Shown here in pieces: positions 1-8,109 of a DNA stretch of 33,964 nucleotides. The notes under the pieces are model-generated. The model was given only the letters and a program-made list of their open reading frames with translations. It had not been told where the DNA came from and made no database searches. The stretch is from the NCBI GenBank assembly GCA_014799915.1, contig JAAVHD010000054.1, positions 10,837-44,800 on the forward strand. The letters are read 5' to 3'. This stretch comes from Oscillibacter sp. GTDB taxonomy: Bacteria; Bacillota; Clostridia; Oscillospirales; Oscillospiraceae. The position numbers and the translations under genes were made by a program. The first letter of the stretch is position 1. Each line of letters begins with the position of its first letter.

Positions 1-2
1 CC

Positions 3-1010
3 ATCGACTTCCGTGACCCGAAGATCTGGCAGGAGGAGGACGGCGCCTACTACGCCGTTATCGGCAACCGCACAGAGGACGGCAGCGGAGCCATCCTGCT
101 CTACCGCAGCGCCGACGCGATCAACTGGGAGTATGTCCGCACTCTGGACCGCTGTAATAACCAGTACGGCAAGATGTGGGAGTGCCCGGACTTCTTCCCT
201 CTGGACGGAAAGCATGTCCTGCTGACCAGTCCCCAGGAGATGAACCCCGTGGGGCTGGAGTTCCACGCGGGCAACGGCACGGTGTGCCTGATCGGGGACT
301 ATGACCCCGACGGAAAGGGATTTACCCGGCAGTTCGTGCAGGCCATCGACTACGGTCTGGACTTTTACGCCCCCCAGACCCTGCTGACCCCTGACGGGCG
401 GCGGATCATGATCGCCTGGATGCAGAACTGGGGTACCGTAGGGGCAAAGCCCTATCACTGCCGCTGGTTCGGCCAGACAACTCTGCCCCGCGAGCTGTCT
501 GTGAAGGATGGGCGGCTCTATCAGAACCCGGTGCGGGAGCTGGACGCCTATCGGGGGCAGTGCGTCATCCACCGGAATATCCCCGTCAGCGGCGAGATCA
601 ATCTGCCGGGTATCCAGGGACGGACGCTGGACATGACGGTCACCGTCAAGCCCACCGGCACCGATCCCTACCGCTGGTTCCGCATCCGCGTGGCCAAGGA
701 TGGGGAGCATGAGACGATCATCCGCTACCGTCCCAGCGACGGCACGCTGAAGATCGACCGGACACGCAGCGGCCTGCCCCATGACATCGTGCATACCCGG
801 AGCTTCTTTGTGCGCTACCAGGGCGGAGAGATCAAGCTGCGGATCGTTCTGGACCGGTTCAGCCTGGAGGTGTTCGTCAACGACGGCGAGCAGGCCGCCA
901 GTTCTGTGATCTATACCCAGCAGGAGGCGGACGTTATCAGCTTCGAGGCCGGCGGCGCGGTGCTGATGGATGTGGAGAAGTACGACCTGGTTTTTGATGA
1001 GGAGGCGTAA
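3..1010 (+). CDS. scrB: Sucrose-6-phosphate hydrolase / GH32 beta-fructosidase, 5'-truncated
   Basis: This is the C-terminal 335 codons of a glycoside hydrolase family 32 enzyme, which hydrolyses sucrose(-6-phosphate) or short fructans in the cytoplasm. The reading frame is open from the first base of the window, so the start lies outside it. Family members are usually about 480-500 residues, so roughly the first 150, including the WMNDPNG nucleophile motif, are missing. Visible GH32 signatures are FRDPK at the start of the fragment and WECPDFF at about residues 59-65, whose Glu is the acid/base catalyst. The C-terminal beta-sandwich follows, with the typical LEVFVNDGE stretch. No signal peptide can be judged. 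The fructokinase starts two bases after the stop codon, which supports a sucrose-utilisation operon. Whether the substrate is phosphorylated sucrose or a fructan cannot be decided here. Confidence 0.93.
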   Translation: MDFRDPKIWQEEDGAYYAVIGNRTEDGSGAILLYRSADAINWEYVRTLDRCNNQYGKMWECPDFFPLDGKHVLLTSPQEMNPVGLEFHAGNGTVCLIGDYDPDGKGFTRQFVQAIDYGLDFYAPQTLLTPDGRRIMIAWMQNWGTVGAKPYHCRWFGQTTLPRELSVKDGRLYQNPVRELDAYRGQCVIHRNIPVSGEINLPGIQGRTLDMTVTVKPTGTDPYRWFRIRVAKDGEHETIIRYRPSDGTLKIDRTRSGLPHDIVHTRSFFVRYQGGEIKLRIVLDRFSLEVFVNDGEQAASSVIYTQQEADVISFEAGGAVLMDVEKYDLVFDEEA

Positions 1011-1012
1011 AA

Positions 1013-1978
1013 ATGGCGGCGAAACGGTTTGACGTAGTGGCTCTGGGCGAGCTGCTGATCGACTTTACGGAAAACGGCCTCAGCGGCCAGGGCAACACCC
1101 TCTTTGAGGCCAACCCGGGCGGCGCGCCCTGCAACGTGCTGGCGATGCTGAAAAAACTGGACCGGGACTGTGCCTTCGTGGGCAAGGTAGGCGACGACAT
1201 GTTCGGCCAGATGCTGCGGAAGGTGGCAGAGGACGCGGGCATCTGCATGGATCATCTGGTGACGGACAGGGATGTCCGGACCACGCTGGCCTTTGTGAAG
1301 AAGCTGCCCAACGGCGACCGGGATTTCTCCTTCTACCGCAACCCCGGCGCGGACATGATGCTGATGGAGGACGAGATCCCGGAGGATGCCGTCGCGGGCT
1401 GCCGGATCTTCCACTTCGGTACGCTCTCTATGACCCACGAGGGCGTACGGAAAGCCACCTGTAAGGCGATCGATATTGCGAAAAAGGGCGGCGCGCTGCT
1501 CTCCTTTGACCCCAATCTCCGGCCTCCGCTGTGGGCGGATTTGGAGGAGGCGAGGGCGCAGATCGCCTATGGTCTGGCCCAGTGTGATATTTTGAAAATC
1601 GCCGACAATGAGCTGGAGTTCATGACCGGCGAGACGGATTTTGATAAGGGAGCCGCCATCCTGAAAGAAAAATATCCCAACATCCGCCTGCTGAACGTAA
1701 CGGCAGGGCCGGACGGCAGCTATTCCTACTACGGCAGCGAGCGGGTATTCGTATCCGCCATCAACCGGCCCGACACCATTGAGACCACCGGTGCCGGGGA
1801 CACCTTCTGTGCCTGCGTGCTGAACTTCGTGCTGGATCACGGCCTGGAGGGACTGATGGCGGATGATCTGACAGCTATGCTGCGTTTCGCTAACACGGCG
1901 GCCTATCTGGTCACCACAAAGAAGGGTGCCATCCGCTCCATGCCGGAGCGGGAGCAGGTGGAAGCGCTGCTGCACTGA
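1013..1978 (+). CDS. scrK: PfkB-family carbohydrate kinase, probable fructokinase
   Basis: A 321-residue ribokinase/PfkB-family sugar kinase, predicted to phosphorylate the fructose released by the upstream GH32 enzyme to fructose-6-phosphate. The substrate-binding GGAP-x-N motif is at residues 36-41. The C-terminal PfkB signature TTGAGDTFCA begins at residue 258, with Asp263 as the catalytic base after the GAG anion hole. The ATG overlaps nothing but sits only two bases after the hydrolase stop codon, and the end of the hydrolase gene (GAGGAGG) supplies its ribosome-binding site. The two genes are therefore almost certainly cotranscribed and translationally linked. Fructose specificity is inferred from the neighbour; the fold alone would also fit 2-keto-3-deoxygluconate kinase. 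Confidence 0.92.
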   Translation: MAAKRFDVVALGELLIDFTENGLSGQGNTLFEANPGGAPCNVLAMLKKLDRDCAFVGKVGDDMFGQMLRKVAEDAGICMDHLVTDRDVRTTLAFVKKLPNGDRDFSFYRNPGADMMLMEDEIPEDAVAGCRIFHFGTLSMTHEGVRKATCKAIDIAKKGGALLSFDPNLRPPLWADLEEARAQIAYGLAQCDILKIADNELEFMTGETDFDKGAAILKEKYPNIRLLNVTAGPDGSYSYYGSERVFVSAINRPDTIETTGAGDTFCACVLNFVLDHGLEGLMADDLTAMLRFANTAAYLVTTKKGAIRSMPEREQVEALLH

Positions 1979-2039
1979 AGAAACGGTATACAAGGCCGGT
2001 CATCGCAGCCGCTATAGCCACAAAATATATAGTCAAAGA

Positions 2040-2070
2040 GGCGTTAAGGAAGTCGAAATTCCTTAACGCC
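2040..2070 (+). terminator. Terminator of the scrB-scrK operon
   Basis: A perfect 12-bp stem (GGCGTTAAGGAA paired with TTCCTTAACGCC) closes a 7-base loop 61 bases after the fructokinase stop codon. The tail CCTTGCTTTCTTTCG is only moderately T-rich, so termination strength is uncertain. The stem's position at the end of the operon makes the role likely. Confidence 0.75.
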
Positions 2071-2150
2071 CCTTGCTTTCTTTCGCTTCCATTTTGCTGT
2101 TTCTAAAATGCACCGGTTATATCTGAAAAAGGAGCCGAAAAAACTTCCCC

Positions 2151-2179
2151 TTTACGAACGCCGGCTTTTCATGTAGAAT
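2151..2179 (+). promoter_or_regulatory. Sigma-A-type promoter for the dnaD-like/helicase-loader pair
   Basis: TTTACG at 2151-2156 and TAGAAT at 2174-2179 are separated by exactly 17 bases (4/6 and 5/6 matches to consensus). They lie about 30 bases before the GTG at 2211. No competing promoter is obvious in this gap. Confidence 0.6.
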
Positions 2180-2210
2180 AGGAGCAGAAAACAACGAACG
2201 GGAGGGGAAC

Positions 2211-3176
2211 GTGATAAGCGACTTGATTCTCCGCCTGCCGGAGGAGGAGAGCATCGTCCTCTCCGGACCGGCGGCACAGCGTCTGCTCCAGGGCGGCAAT
2301 GGGGACGCGGCCCTGCTCTATATCGCGGCTCTGAAAAATCGCGGCTGCGGCAGCGAGAAGCTCCGGGCCCAGCTGCGGTGGGATCAGGAACGGTTTCAGC
2401 GGGCATCCGCCGCGCTGGCGCAGATGGGACTGGTCTCCCTGCCTGCGGGGGCGGAAAAAACGCCGCCTCCTCCCGTTGAGGAGCGGCGGAATGAATACAC
2501 CCGGGCGGACGTGGTCCGCTCCCTGGAGGAGGATAAGGCCTTCGCCGGGCTCACCAGCGCGGTGGAGGGAACACTGGGGAAGAAGCTGAACACCCCTGAT
2601 CTGATGATCCTGCTGGGACTGTACGACCAGCTGGGGCTGCCTGCGGATGTGATTTTCCTGCTGGTGAACTTCTGCGCCGAGCGGATATCTCAGCGCCACG
2701 GCGCGGGGCGCAGACCCGCCATGCGGCAGATCGAGCAGGAGGGCTACCTCTGGGCGCGGCTGGGGCTGATGGACCAGGAGAGCGCCGCCGCCTACATCAA
2801 GAAATACCAGCAGAGCCGGACGGCCCTGCCCCGGCTGATGCGCCTGTTGGGCCTGGGGGACCGCCTGCCCGCGCCCAGCGAGGAGAAGTATCTGCTGGCC
2901 TGGATCGAGATGGACTTTGAGGATGAGGCCATTTTGCGGGCCTATGACCGGACGGTGGTCAAATGCGGGCAGCTGAAGTGGGCCTATATGAACCGGATCT
3001 TATGCTCCTGGCATGAGAAGGGGCTGCACACCGTGGCCCAGGTGGAGGCAGGGGACCGGCCCGGGCGGCGGCAGAATGGCCCAATCACCAAGGAGAGCGC
3101 CGACACGGTCCTGGAGGATATGGCCCGGATGGCAAAATATTACCAGCAGCTGGGTCAGGAGAAGGAGGAGAAGTAA
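2211..3176 (+). CDS. DnaD-domain replication initiation protein
   Basis: A 321-residue protein of the DnaD/DnaB-like primosome family of Firmicutes, which helps remodel origin DNA and recruit the helicase loader. The N-terminal part is helical and winged-helix-like (residues about 40-80). Two DnaD-like helical segments follow: one around LMILLGLYDQLGLPADVIFLL (middle, slightly split), and one near residues 240-285 ending in the typical YMNRILCSWHEKG stretch. A proline/glutamate-rich linker at about residues 84-95 separates the N-terminal region. The GTG start has a strong GGAGGGG site seven bases upstream. The gene runs directly into the AAA+ helicase-loader gene, an arrangement common in Clostridia and consistent with replication initiation rather than a phage gene. 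Confidence 0.9.
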   Translation: MISDLILRLPEEESIVLSGPAAQRLLQGGNGDAALLYIAALKNRGCGSEKLRAQLRWDQERFQRASAALAQMGLVSLPAGAEKTPPPPVEERRNEYTRADVVRSLEEDKAFAGLTSAVEGTLGKKLNTPDLMILLGLYDQLGLPADVIFLLVNFCAERISQRHGAGRRPAMRQIEQEGYLWARLGLMDQESAAAYIKKYQQSRTALPRLMRLLGLGDRLPAPSEEKYLLAWIEMDFEDEAILRAYDRTVVKCGQLKWAYMNRILCSWHEKGLHTVAQVEAGDRPGRRQNGPITKESADTVLEDMARMAKYYQQLGQEKEEK

Positions 3177-4178
3177 GTGCCGCGGGATGGAAATATCATG
3201 GCTGAGGCCTACCGCCAGTTCCAGGCGGACAAGGCCCGGCGTCAGGCGCAGCTGGACCAGAGGACGGCGGAAGTCTACCTCCGCGTCCCGGCCATTGCGG
3301 CCATTGACCGGCGGCTGCAAAGCACGGCGGCGCAGATCGTGCTGGCGGCCTTCGAGAGCGAGAGTGAGCCGGAGGAGGCGCTGAAAAAGCTGGCGGAGAA
3401 CAACCTGGCGCTCCAGCAGGAGCGGGTGGACTGCCTGGTTGAGGCGGGATATCCCAGGGACTACCTGGACGAGACCCCGGTCTGCGGGGTGTGCGGGGAC
3501 ACGGGGTATCTGCCCGGCGGGAAGCCCTGCAAATGTCTGATGGCGTACTACACCCGGGAGCAGAACCGGCGGCTGAGCAAGCTGATGGATCTGGAGAACC
3601 AGTCTTTTGCCGCCTTTTCGCTGGAGTGGTATCCGGAGAAGGTCTGGCCGGAATACGGGGTCAGCCCCCGGGAGAATATGCGAATGGTCCGGGGGCTCTG
3701 TGAGCGGTATGCCAGGAATTTCCCGCAGGGGAGCTCCAATCTGCTGTTTACCGGTGCGCCGGGACTGGGGAAGACGTTTTTATCCGCTTGCATCGCCCGG
3801 GAGGTCAGCGGACGGGGATTCTCGGTGGTGTATGACACCGCGGCCCATGTGCTCCAGCAGTTTGAGATGCGGAAGTTCGGGCGGGAGGACCCCTATGAGG
3901 AGGACCCGGAGCAGGACGTCAACCGGTATCTCAACTGCGATCTGCTGATGATGGACGACCTGGGGACGGAGATGAACCTGCCCTCCTCCCAGTCGCTGGT
4001 GTACCAGATTGTGAACGACCGGCTGGTCAACGGACGGAAGACGGTGCTCTCCACCAATCTCCGCCTGGACGACATGGGCCGGCGGTATGGAGAGGCGGTG
4101 CTGTCCCGGATCCGGGGGGAGTATCAGATCATCCGGTTCTTCGGGCAGGATATCCGGCAGTTGAAGCGGAACCGGTAA
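3177..4178 (+). CDS. dnaC: Helicase loader, DnaC/DnaI-like AAA+ ATPase
   Basis: A 333-residue AAA+ ATPase that loads the replicative helicase. After an N-terminal helical region comes a zinc-binding motif with Cys103, Cys106, Cys118 and Cys120 (CGVCGDTG...CKC), which is typical of DnaI-type loaders. Then come Walker A (GAPGLGKT, residues 193-200) and Walker B (LLMMDDLG, residues 256-263). Sensor and arginine-finger regions appear in the LSTNLRLDDM and LSRIRGEYQII stretches. I chose the GTG start because AGGAGG lies 8 bases upstream, inside the end of the dnaD-like gene; ATG codons at 3186 and 3198 are alternatives. It starts immediately after the dnaD stop codon, so the two are one transcription unit. 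Confidence 0.92.
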   Translation: MPRDGNIMAEAYRQFQADKARRQAQLDQRTAEVYLRVPAIAAIDRRLQSTAAQIVLAAFESESEPEEALKKLAENNLALQQERVDCLVEAGYPRDYLDETPVCGVCGDTGYLPGGKPCKCLMAYYTREQNRRLSKLMDLENQSFAAFSLEWYPEKVWPEYGVSPRENMRMVRGLCERYARNFPQGSSNLLFTGAPGLGKTFLSACIAREVSGRGFSVVYDTAAHVLQQFEMRKFGREDPYEEDPEQDVNRYLNCDLLMMDDLGTEMNLPSSQSLVYQIVNDRLVNGRKTVLSTNLRLDDMGRRYGEAVLSRIRGEYQIIRFFGQDIRQLKRNR

Positions 4179-4256
4179 TGCTCTTTCTTGATAGAAAAAG
4201 TATCAAAAAGAACTTGTGATTCATAGCTGGGAAATCACCCAAAAAGACACGCCTAA

Positions 4257-4283
4257 AAAGGGACCGGCAATGCCGGTCCCTTT
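4257..4283. terminator. Bidirectional terminator between helicase loader and MATE gene
   Basis: AAAGGGACCGGCA pairs with TGCCGGTCCCTTT around a tiny loop. Read on the minus strand the stem is followed by TTTTTAGG, a good U-tract, and it begins just two bases after the MATE stop codon. On the plus strand the tail (GATTATTCTTTTT) is weaker but still plausible for the convergent loader gene. Confidence 0.85.
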
Positions 4284-4285
4284 GA

Positions 4286-5665
4286 TTATTCTTTTTCCAA
4301 TTCCGCCATAGCGGGTCGGAAGACGAAGAAAAAAGTAATGGCTGACGCGGTGACGGAGATAAAATCGCTGACCGGCTCCGCCAGGAAGACGGCGAAGACC
4401 TTGTTCTCGAAGAAATTCGGCAGGATGAAGATCAGGGGGATCAGCAGTATCACCTTCCGCAGGCAGGCAATGAACAGAGAAGCCTTGGCCTTGCCGATGG
4501 CCATAAAGGTCTGCTGCACCGACATCTGGACGCCGAACAGCCCCAGCACCGCCGTGTATACCCGCAGGGTCCATACCGCCGTGTCCACCAGCGCCGGGTC
4601 ATTGTTGAAGATCCCGATGAACACCCGTGGGAACAGCTGCACCAGCAGCCAGAAGGTCATCATCAGCACGCAGCTCACCTTCAGCAGTGCCCAGAACGCC
4701 TCCTTTACCCGCTTGGCGTTGCGGGCGCCGTAGTTGTAGCTGATGATGGGCTGAGCGCCCTGGCCCAGGCCCTGAGAGGGAATCCACACCATTTGCAGCA
4801 CCGTGCTGGCGATGGTCATGGCACCCACGGCCACGTCACCGCCGTAGCGCTGGAGAGAGGAGTTGAAGGAGATGTTCAGCAGCGCCTCCGTGGTCTGCAT
4901 CACAAAGGGGGAGACGCCCAAAGCCAGCACCGGGGCCATAAGCCGCCAGCTGGGCCGCAGACAGCCCCGCCGCAGCCGCAGGGTGGTCTTTTTCCCCATC
5001 AGGAAATACACCACCCAGATACCGGAGACCGCCTGGGAGATCACCGTGGCCAGTGCCGCGCCCTGGACGCCCATATGGAATCCATAGATAAAAATGGGGT
5101 CCAGGACGATGTTGCACACCGCCCCGATGAGCACCGTGCGCATACTGACGGTAGCAAAGCCCTGGGTGCTGACGAACAGGTTCATCCCCAGCGCCATCAT
5201 CACGAACAGGGACCCGCCGGAGTAAATGCGCATATAGGGCAGGGCGTAGACGATGGTCTCCTCGCTGCACCCGAAGATCCACAGCAGCCGCTCCCCGAAA
5301 ATCCAGAACAGCACGGTCAGCACGACCGCCGCGGCCACCAGGCAGGTGAAGCAGCTGCCCATGATCCTCTCCGCCCGGTCGTTGTCCCCCTCGCCCATGG
5401 CGATGGCGGCGCGGGGCGCGCCGCCCTGGGCCACCAGCATGGTGAAGGCTGTGATGAGGTAGACCACCGGGAAGCACAGGCCGACGCCCGTCAGGGCCAC
5501 CCGGCCCACGTCCGGCATGTGGCCGATGTAGATACGGTCCACGATGTTATATAAGAGATTGACCAGCTGGGCCACCACCGTGGGCGCGGCCAGCTTCAAA
5601 AGCAGTTTCCCTACAGGGGCGGTGCCCAGCTGCTGGGAAACATCCGCGTTGCGTTCGATGCTCAT
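4286..5665 (-). CDS. MATE-family multidrug/Na+ efflux transporter
   Basis: About 459 residues with the hydrophobic profile of a 12-helix MATE (MatE) antiporter, which exports cationic drugs or metabolites using a Na+ or H+ gradient. The opening PVGKLLLKLAAPTVVAQLVNLLYNIVDRIYIGH is split typical MATE helix 1, and LALGVSPFVMQTTEALLN marks the start of the second half-repeat. The ATG at 5665 follows an AGGAAAGGAAG site by about 10 bases; a TTG two codons upstream is possible but too close to that site. The start lies about 20 bases after mnmE's stop codon on the same strand, suggesting cotranscription with mnmE. The substrate cannot be predicted. Confidence 0.92.
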   Translation of the reverse strand: MSIERNADVSQQLGTAPVGKLLLKLAAPTVVAQLVNLLYNIVDRIYIGHMPDVGRVALTGVGLCFPVVYLITAFTMLVAQGGAPRAAIAMGEGDNDRAERIMGSCFTCLVAAAVVLTVLFWIFGERLLWIFGCSEETIVYALPYMRIYSGGSLFVMMALGMNLFVSTQGFATVSMRTVLIGAVCNIVLDPIFIYGFHMGVQGAALATVISQAVSGIWVVYFLMGKKTTLRLRRGCLRPSWRLMAPVLALGVSPFVMQTTEALLNISFNSSLQRYGGDVAVGAMTIASTVLQMVWIPSQGLGQGAQPIISYNYGARNAKRVKEAFWALLKVSCVLMMTFWLLVQLFPRVFIGIFNNDPALVDTAVWTLRVYTAVLGLFGVQMSVQQTFMAIGKAKASLFIACLRKVILLIPLIFILPNFFENKVFAVFLAEPVSDFISVTASAITFFFVFRPAMAELEKE

Positions 5666-5684
5666 GATCAAGGAACTTCCTTTC

Positions 5685-7046
5685 CTATTTTCCCACGCAG
5701 AACCGCTCGAAGATCCGGGCGGTCAGGTCCTCCCGGAGGGTCTGTCCGGTGACCTCACCCAGGGCGTTCATGGCCCGCTCTGCGTCGGAGAGGACCGCGT
5801 CCGGGGTCAGTCCGGTCTCCAGGGCGGCTCTTGCGCCGCGAATGGCCTCCAGTGCCCGGCTGACAGCCTCCGTCTGCCGGACGTTGGTGAGGATCTCACC
5901 GGAGGGAGCGTCCCCATCCGGAAACAGCGCGGCGACCGAGTCCTCCAGCGCGTCCAGACCGGTCCCCTCCACGGCGGACACGGATAGGACCGGCCCCAGT
6001 CCCTCCAGCTCCGCTGTGTCCAACGCCTGCAGCAGATCGCTCTTGTTCCGGAGGACGATCCTGCGTGGGGCCAGCCGTGCGGCCTCCGCCGCGGCCCGGT
6101 CCTCCTCTGTCAGCGGCCGGGAGCCGTCCAGCACCAGCAGGGCCAGCTCCGCTTCCTCCGCCGCCCGCCGGGAGCGCTCCACGCCCAGCCGCTCCACGGC
6201 GTCCCCGGTATCCCGGATGCCGGCGGTGTCAATGAGGCGCAGCAGCACGCCGCCCAGATTGGCTTTTTCCTCCACCGTGTCGCGGGTGGTCCCGGCGACG
6301 TCGGTGACGATGGCCCGGTCGTAGCCCACCAGGGCGTTGAGCAGGGAGCTCTTGCCCACGTTGGGACGGCCCAGGATGGCGGTAGGCACGCCCTGGCGCA
6401 GGATCTGTCCCCGTCCGGCGGTGGCCAGGAGCGTTTGCAGGGTGGTTTCCGCCTGGGTCAGGGTTTGCAGGATATCTTCACGGGTCAGGTCCTCAATGTC
6501 CTCGTCGGGGTAGTCTACCACGGCGTAGAATTGGCTGGCGATGTTGAGGAGGATGTCATAGACCGGCTCGATCCTGCGGCGCAGAGCGCCGCCCAGCTGC
6601 TCCACGGCGTTATGGGCCGCTTGAACAGTCTCGGATTCGATGAGATCGATCACCGCCTCCGCCTGGGTCAGGTCCATGCGGTCATTCAGAAACGCCCGCT
6701 TCGTAAACTCGCCCCGTCCCGCCTGCCGGGCCCCGGCGGCAAAGAGGGCAGTCAGGGCTTCATGGAGCACCACCGGGGAGCCATGGCAGTGAAACTCGGC
6801 GCAGTCCTCACCGGTATAGCTCCCGGGGCCGGGAAACCGGACGGCAAGGCAGGAGTCGATGGCCCGGCCCTCCCGGTCCAGCAGCTGGCCCAGGACCATC
6901 TCCCGGGGTTGGGCGGCGGAGAACAGCCCGCCTTTGGCGGGCTGAAAGACTTTATTGCAGATGTTGAAGCACCCCTCCCCGGATACCCGGACGATGCCGA
7001 TGGCGGAGAGGGCGTTTGCGGTGGAAATGGCGGCAATGACGTCCAT
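5685..7046 (-). CDS. mnmE: tRNA modification GTPase MnmE
   Basis: A 453-residue GTPase that, with MnmG, installs the carboxymethylaminomethyl group on the wobble uridine (U34) of certain tRNAs. The N-terminal folate-binding domain is followed by the helical domain and an inserted G domain: P-loop GRPNVGKSS at 226-234, switch motif TTRDT at 253-257, DTAG at 273-276 and NKSD near 332. The protein ends in the invariant FCVGK, whose Cys is essential in the family. Length is normal. AAAGGAG lies about 10 bases before the ATG. MnmE usually sits in the rpmH-rnpA-yidC-jag-mnmE-mnmG cluster; here it is instead between a GNAT and a MATE gene, so the locus is rearranged. Confidence 0.97.
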   Translation of the reverse strand: MDVIAAISTANALSAIGIVRVSGEGCFNICNKVFQPAKGGLFSAAQPREMVLGQLLDREGRAIDSCLAVRFPGPGSYTGEDCAEFHCHGSPVVLHEALTALFAAGARQAGRGEFTKRAFLNDRMDLTQAEAVIDLIESETVQAAHNAVEQLGGALRRRIEPVYDILLNIASQFYAVVDYPDEDIEDLTREDILQTLTQAETTLQTLLATAGRGQILRQGVPTAILGRPNVGKSSLLNALVGYDRAIVTDVAGTTRDTVEEKANLGGVLLRLIDTAGIRDTGDAVERLGVERSRRAAEEAELALLVLDGSRPLTEEDRAAAEAARLAPRRIVLRNKSDLLQALDTAELEGLGPVLSVSAVEGTGLDALEDSVAALFPDGDAPSGEILTNVRQTEAVSRALEAIRGARAALETGLTPDAVLSDAERAMNALGEVTGQTLREDLTARIFERFCVGK

Positions 7047-7061
7047 TTCAGGTCGCTCCTT

Positions 7062-7553
7062 TCACAGGGGAAGAATATAGCTGTGGCCTTTCGCGGTTTT
7101 CGCTTCCTCCCGGAATCCCAAAGAGGTAAACATACGTCGGGAACCATCGTTGAAATCGTAGACGTCACCCACCCGGACCTTTTCCCAGCCCAGAGCGCGG
7201 GCGCGGTCAATAAGGGCCGACACCACCGCTCTGCCTACGCCTTTCCCACGGAAGTCCTTTTCCCCGATGACGATGGCGAAATCGTCCAGGGAGAGGCACA
7301 CATCCCCGATGGGCTTCCAGCTGTCGTTTTCCCGGAACTCGATGAAATATAATTCCCCATGGGTGTCCTGATGGGTGTACATTTTGTCCAGCAATTCCGG
7401 CGTGTAGATGTCTTTGTCGCCGTCTACCAGCCAGACCGTTTCCGGGTCCAGATACCAGGAGAGGGCGAAATCGTGTTTGCCGTCATATTTCCGCAGGCGG
7501 AGGCTATCGGAAACGGGCAGCACCTCCGGCTGCTCTATGTTCTCAATGGGCAT
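7062..7553 (-). CDS. GNAT-family N-acetyltransferase
   Basis: A 163-residue acetyl-CoA-dependent acyltransferase. The acetyl-CoA-binding motif A is DFRGKGVGRAV (RGKGVG at 102-107), preceded by the beta-4 strand FAIVIGEKD and followed by motif B around YDFNDGSRRMFTSLGF, a normal layout for the family. The acceptor substrate is unknown. The start is supported by a modest AAAGGA site about 8 bases upstream. Its stop codon is 15 bases from mnmE's start codon, so it probably heads a GNAT-mnmE-MATE operon. Copy 1 of the large palindromic element begins only about 30 bases upstream of its start codon, so any promoter must lie in or beyond that element. Confidence 0.88.
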   Translation of the reverse strand: MPIENIEQPEVLPVSDSLRLRKYDGKHDFALSWYLDPETVWLVDGDKDIYTPELLDKMYTHQDTHGELYFIEFRENDSWKPIGDVCLSLDDFAIVIGEKDFRGKGVGRAVVSALIDRARALGWEKVRVGDVYDFNDGSRRMFTSLGFREEAKTAKGHSYILPL

Positions 7554-7583
7554 GGAGGTAGTCCTTTCTGCCCCTGCCGGGGC

Positions 7584-8065
7584 TAACTTTTCGCGCGCGC
7601 GAAAAGTTACAAAAGAGCGCTTAGGAAACTACGTTTCCTAAGAACCTTCCTGAATTACGGGGGATATTATTTACGCTACGACGTAGCTGGTTTGGTTCTA
7701 CCGTGGTGCCTACCCACATGCTCGGTGCTTACTTCTACCCCTTTGTTCTAACGAAGATACAGCATGATCCGCTTCTATTCCTACTACCTGGCCACCGCCA
7801 GGAGGACAAATCTATTTCCCCGCACCCCGGGGAGCTCCCCTCGCGTGATACGGTAGGGACCAAGTCAACATCCTGAAATAGACGCTAAGCAGGTGAAACC
7901 ACACCCGCAGTCCGGTAGACCGGACGGACTACAGGATCAGCGCAAAAACAATTACCCCCGTAATAAATAAGGGATTCTTAAACCGTAGGTTTAAGCACGC
8001 TTTTGCCTACTTTTCCCGTGGGGGAAAAGTAGGCCCGGGGTCCGGGGGCGGGTAGCTCCCGGGCT
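7584..8065. repeat. Large palindrome-capped intergenic element, copy 1
   Basis: A 482-bp non-coding element that recurs at 33439-33941. Layout: outer palindrome 7584-7609 (a perfect 26-bp palindrome), inner palindrome 7620-7642 (10-bp stem, loop TAC), conserved core 7671-7966, inner palindrome 7977-7995 (CTTAAACC-gta-GGTTTAAG), outer palindrome 8005-8034 (13-bp stem) and a GC-rich tail to 8065. The left and right ends are inverted copies of one unit (inner palindrome, GC-rich spacer, CTTTTG, outer palindrome). It fills the gap between pyrI and the GNAT gene, and I find no credible ORF in it. A mobile, MITE-like element carrying a structured RNA is one reading; the family is unknown to me. Confidence 0.85.
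7671..7966. ncRNA. Conserved core of the repeat element, candidate structured RNA (copy 1)
   Basis: The 296-bp core shares long invariant blocks with copy 2: TTACGCTACGACGTA at its start, GGTTTGGTTCTACCG (7689-7703), ACATGCTCGGTGC (7716-7728), a 25-base identical run at 7822-7846 containing GGGGAGCTCCCC, and AGGATCAGCGCAAAAA (7933-7948). Between these blocks the sequence varies, but some stems persist: CCTGGC-cacc-GCCAGG here against CTTGGC-cacc-GCCAGG in copy 2, and TTTGTT/AACGAA here against CCGTT/AACGG. This looks like RNA-level constraint. The transcribed strand is unresolved: these two stems favour plus, whereas the GTCCGGT stem near 7910-7923 would favour minus. Confidence 0.5.
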
Positions 8066-8069
8066 AAAG

Positions 8070-8085
8070 GGCAGAAGAATCTGCC
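8070..8085 (-). terminator. Weak hairpin downstream of pyrI
   Basis: GGCAGA-agaa-TCTGCC forms a 6-bp stem 25-40 bases beyond the pyrI stop codon. On the minus strand it is followed by CTTTAG rather than a true U-tract, so a terminator role is tentative. It may instead belong to the edge of the adjacent repeat element. Confidence 0.35.
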
Positions 8086-8109
8086 GTTTGCCGCCAGAGG
8101 CGACAAAGA

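Noticed and set aside
4186-4213. A possible hairpin (TTGATA/TATCAA) just after the helicase-loader gene
   Set aside because: Only about six consecutive pairs with mismatches beyond; the much stronger stem at 4257-4283 is the better terminator.
7700-7960. A group II intron, tRNA or rRNA fragment inside the large repeat
   Set aside because: No domain V-like sequence, no tRNA T-loop or cloverleaf, and no rRNA-like blocks could be recognised on either strand.
7654-7964. ATTACGGGGG and CCCCCGTAAT closing copy 1 of the large element as a long-range stem
   Set aside because: Perfect in copy 1, but the left partner is not present in copy 2, so it is not a conserved part of the element.
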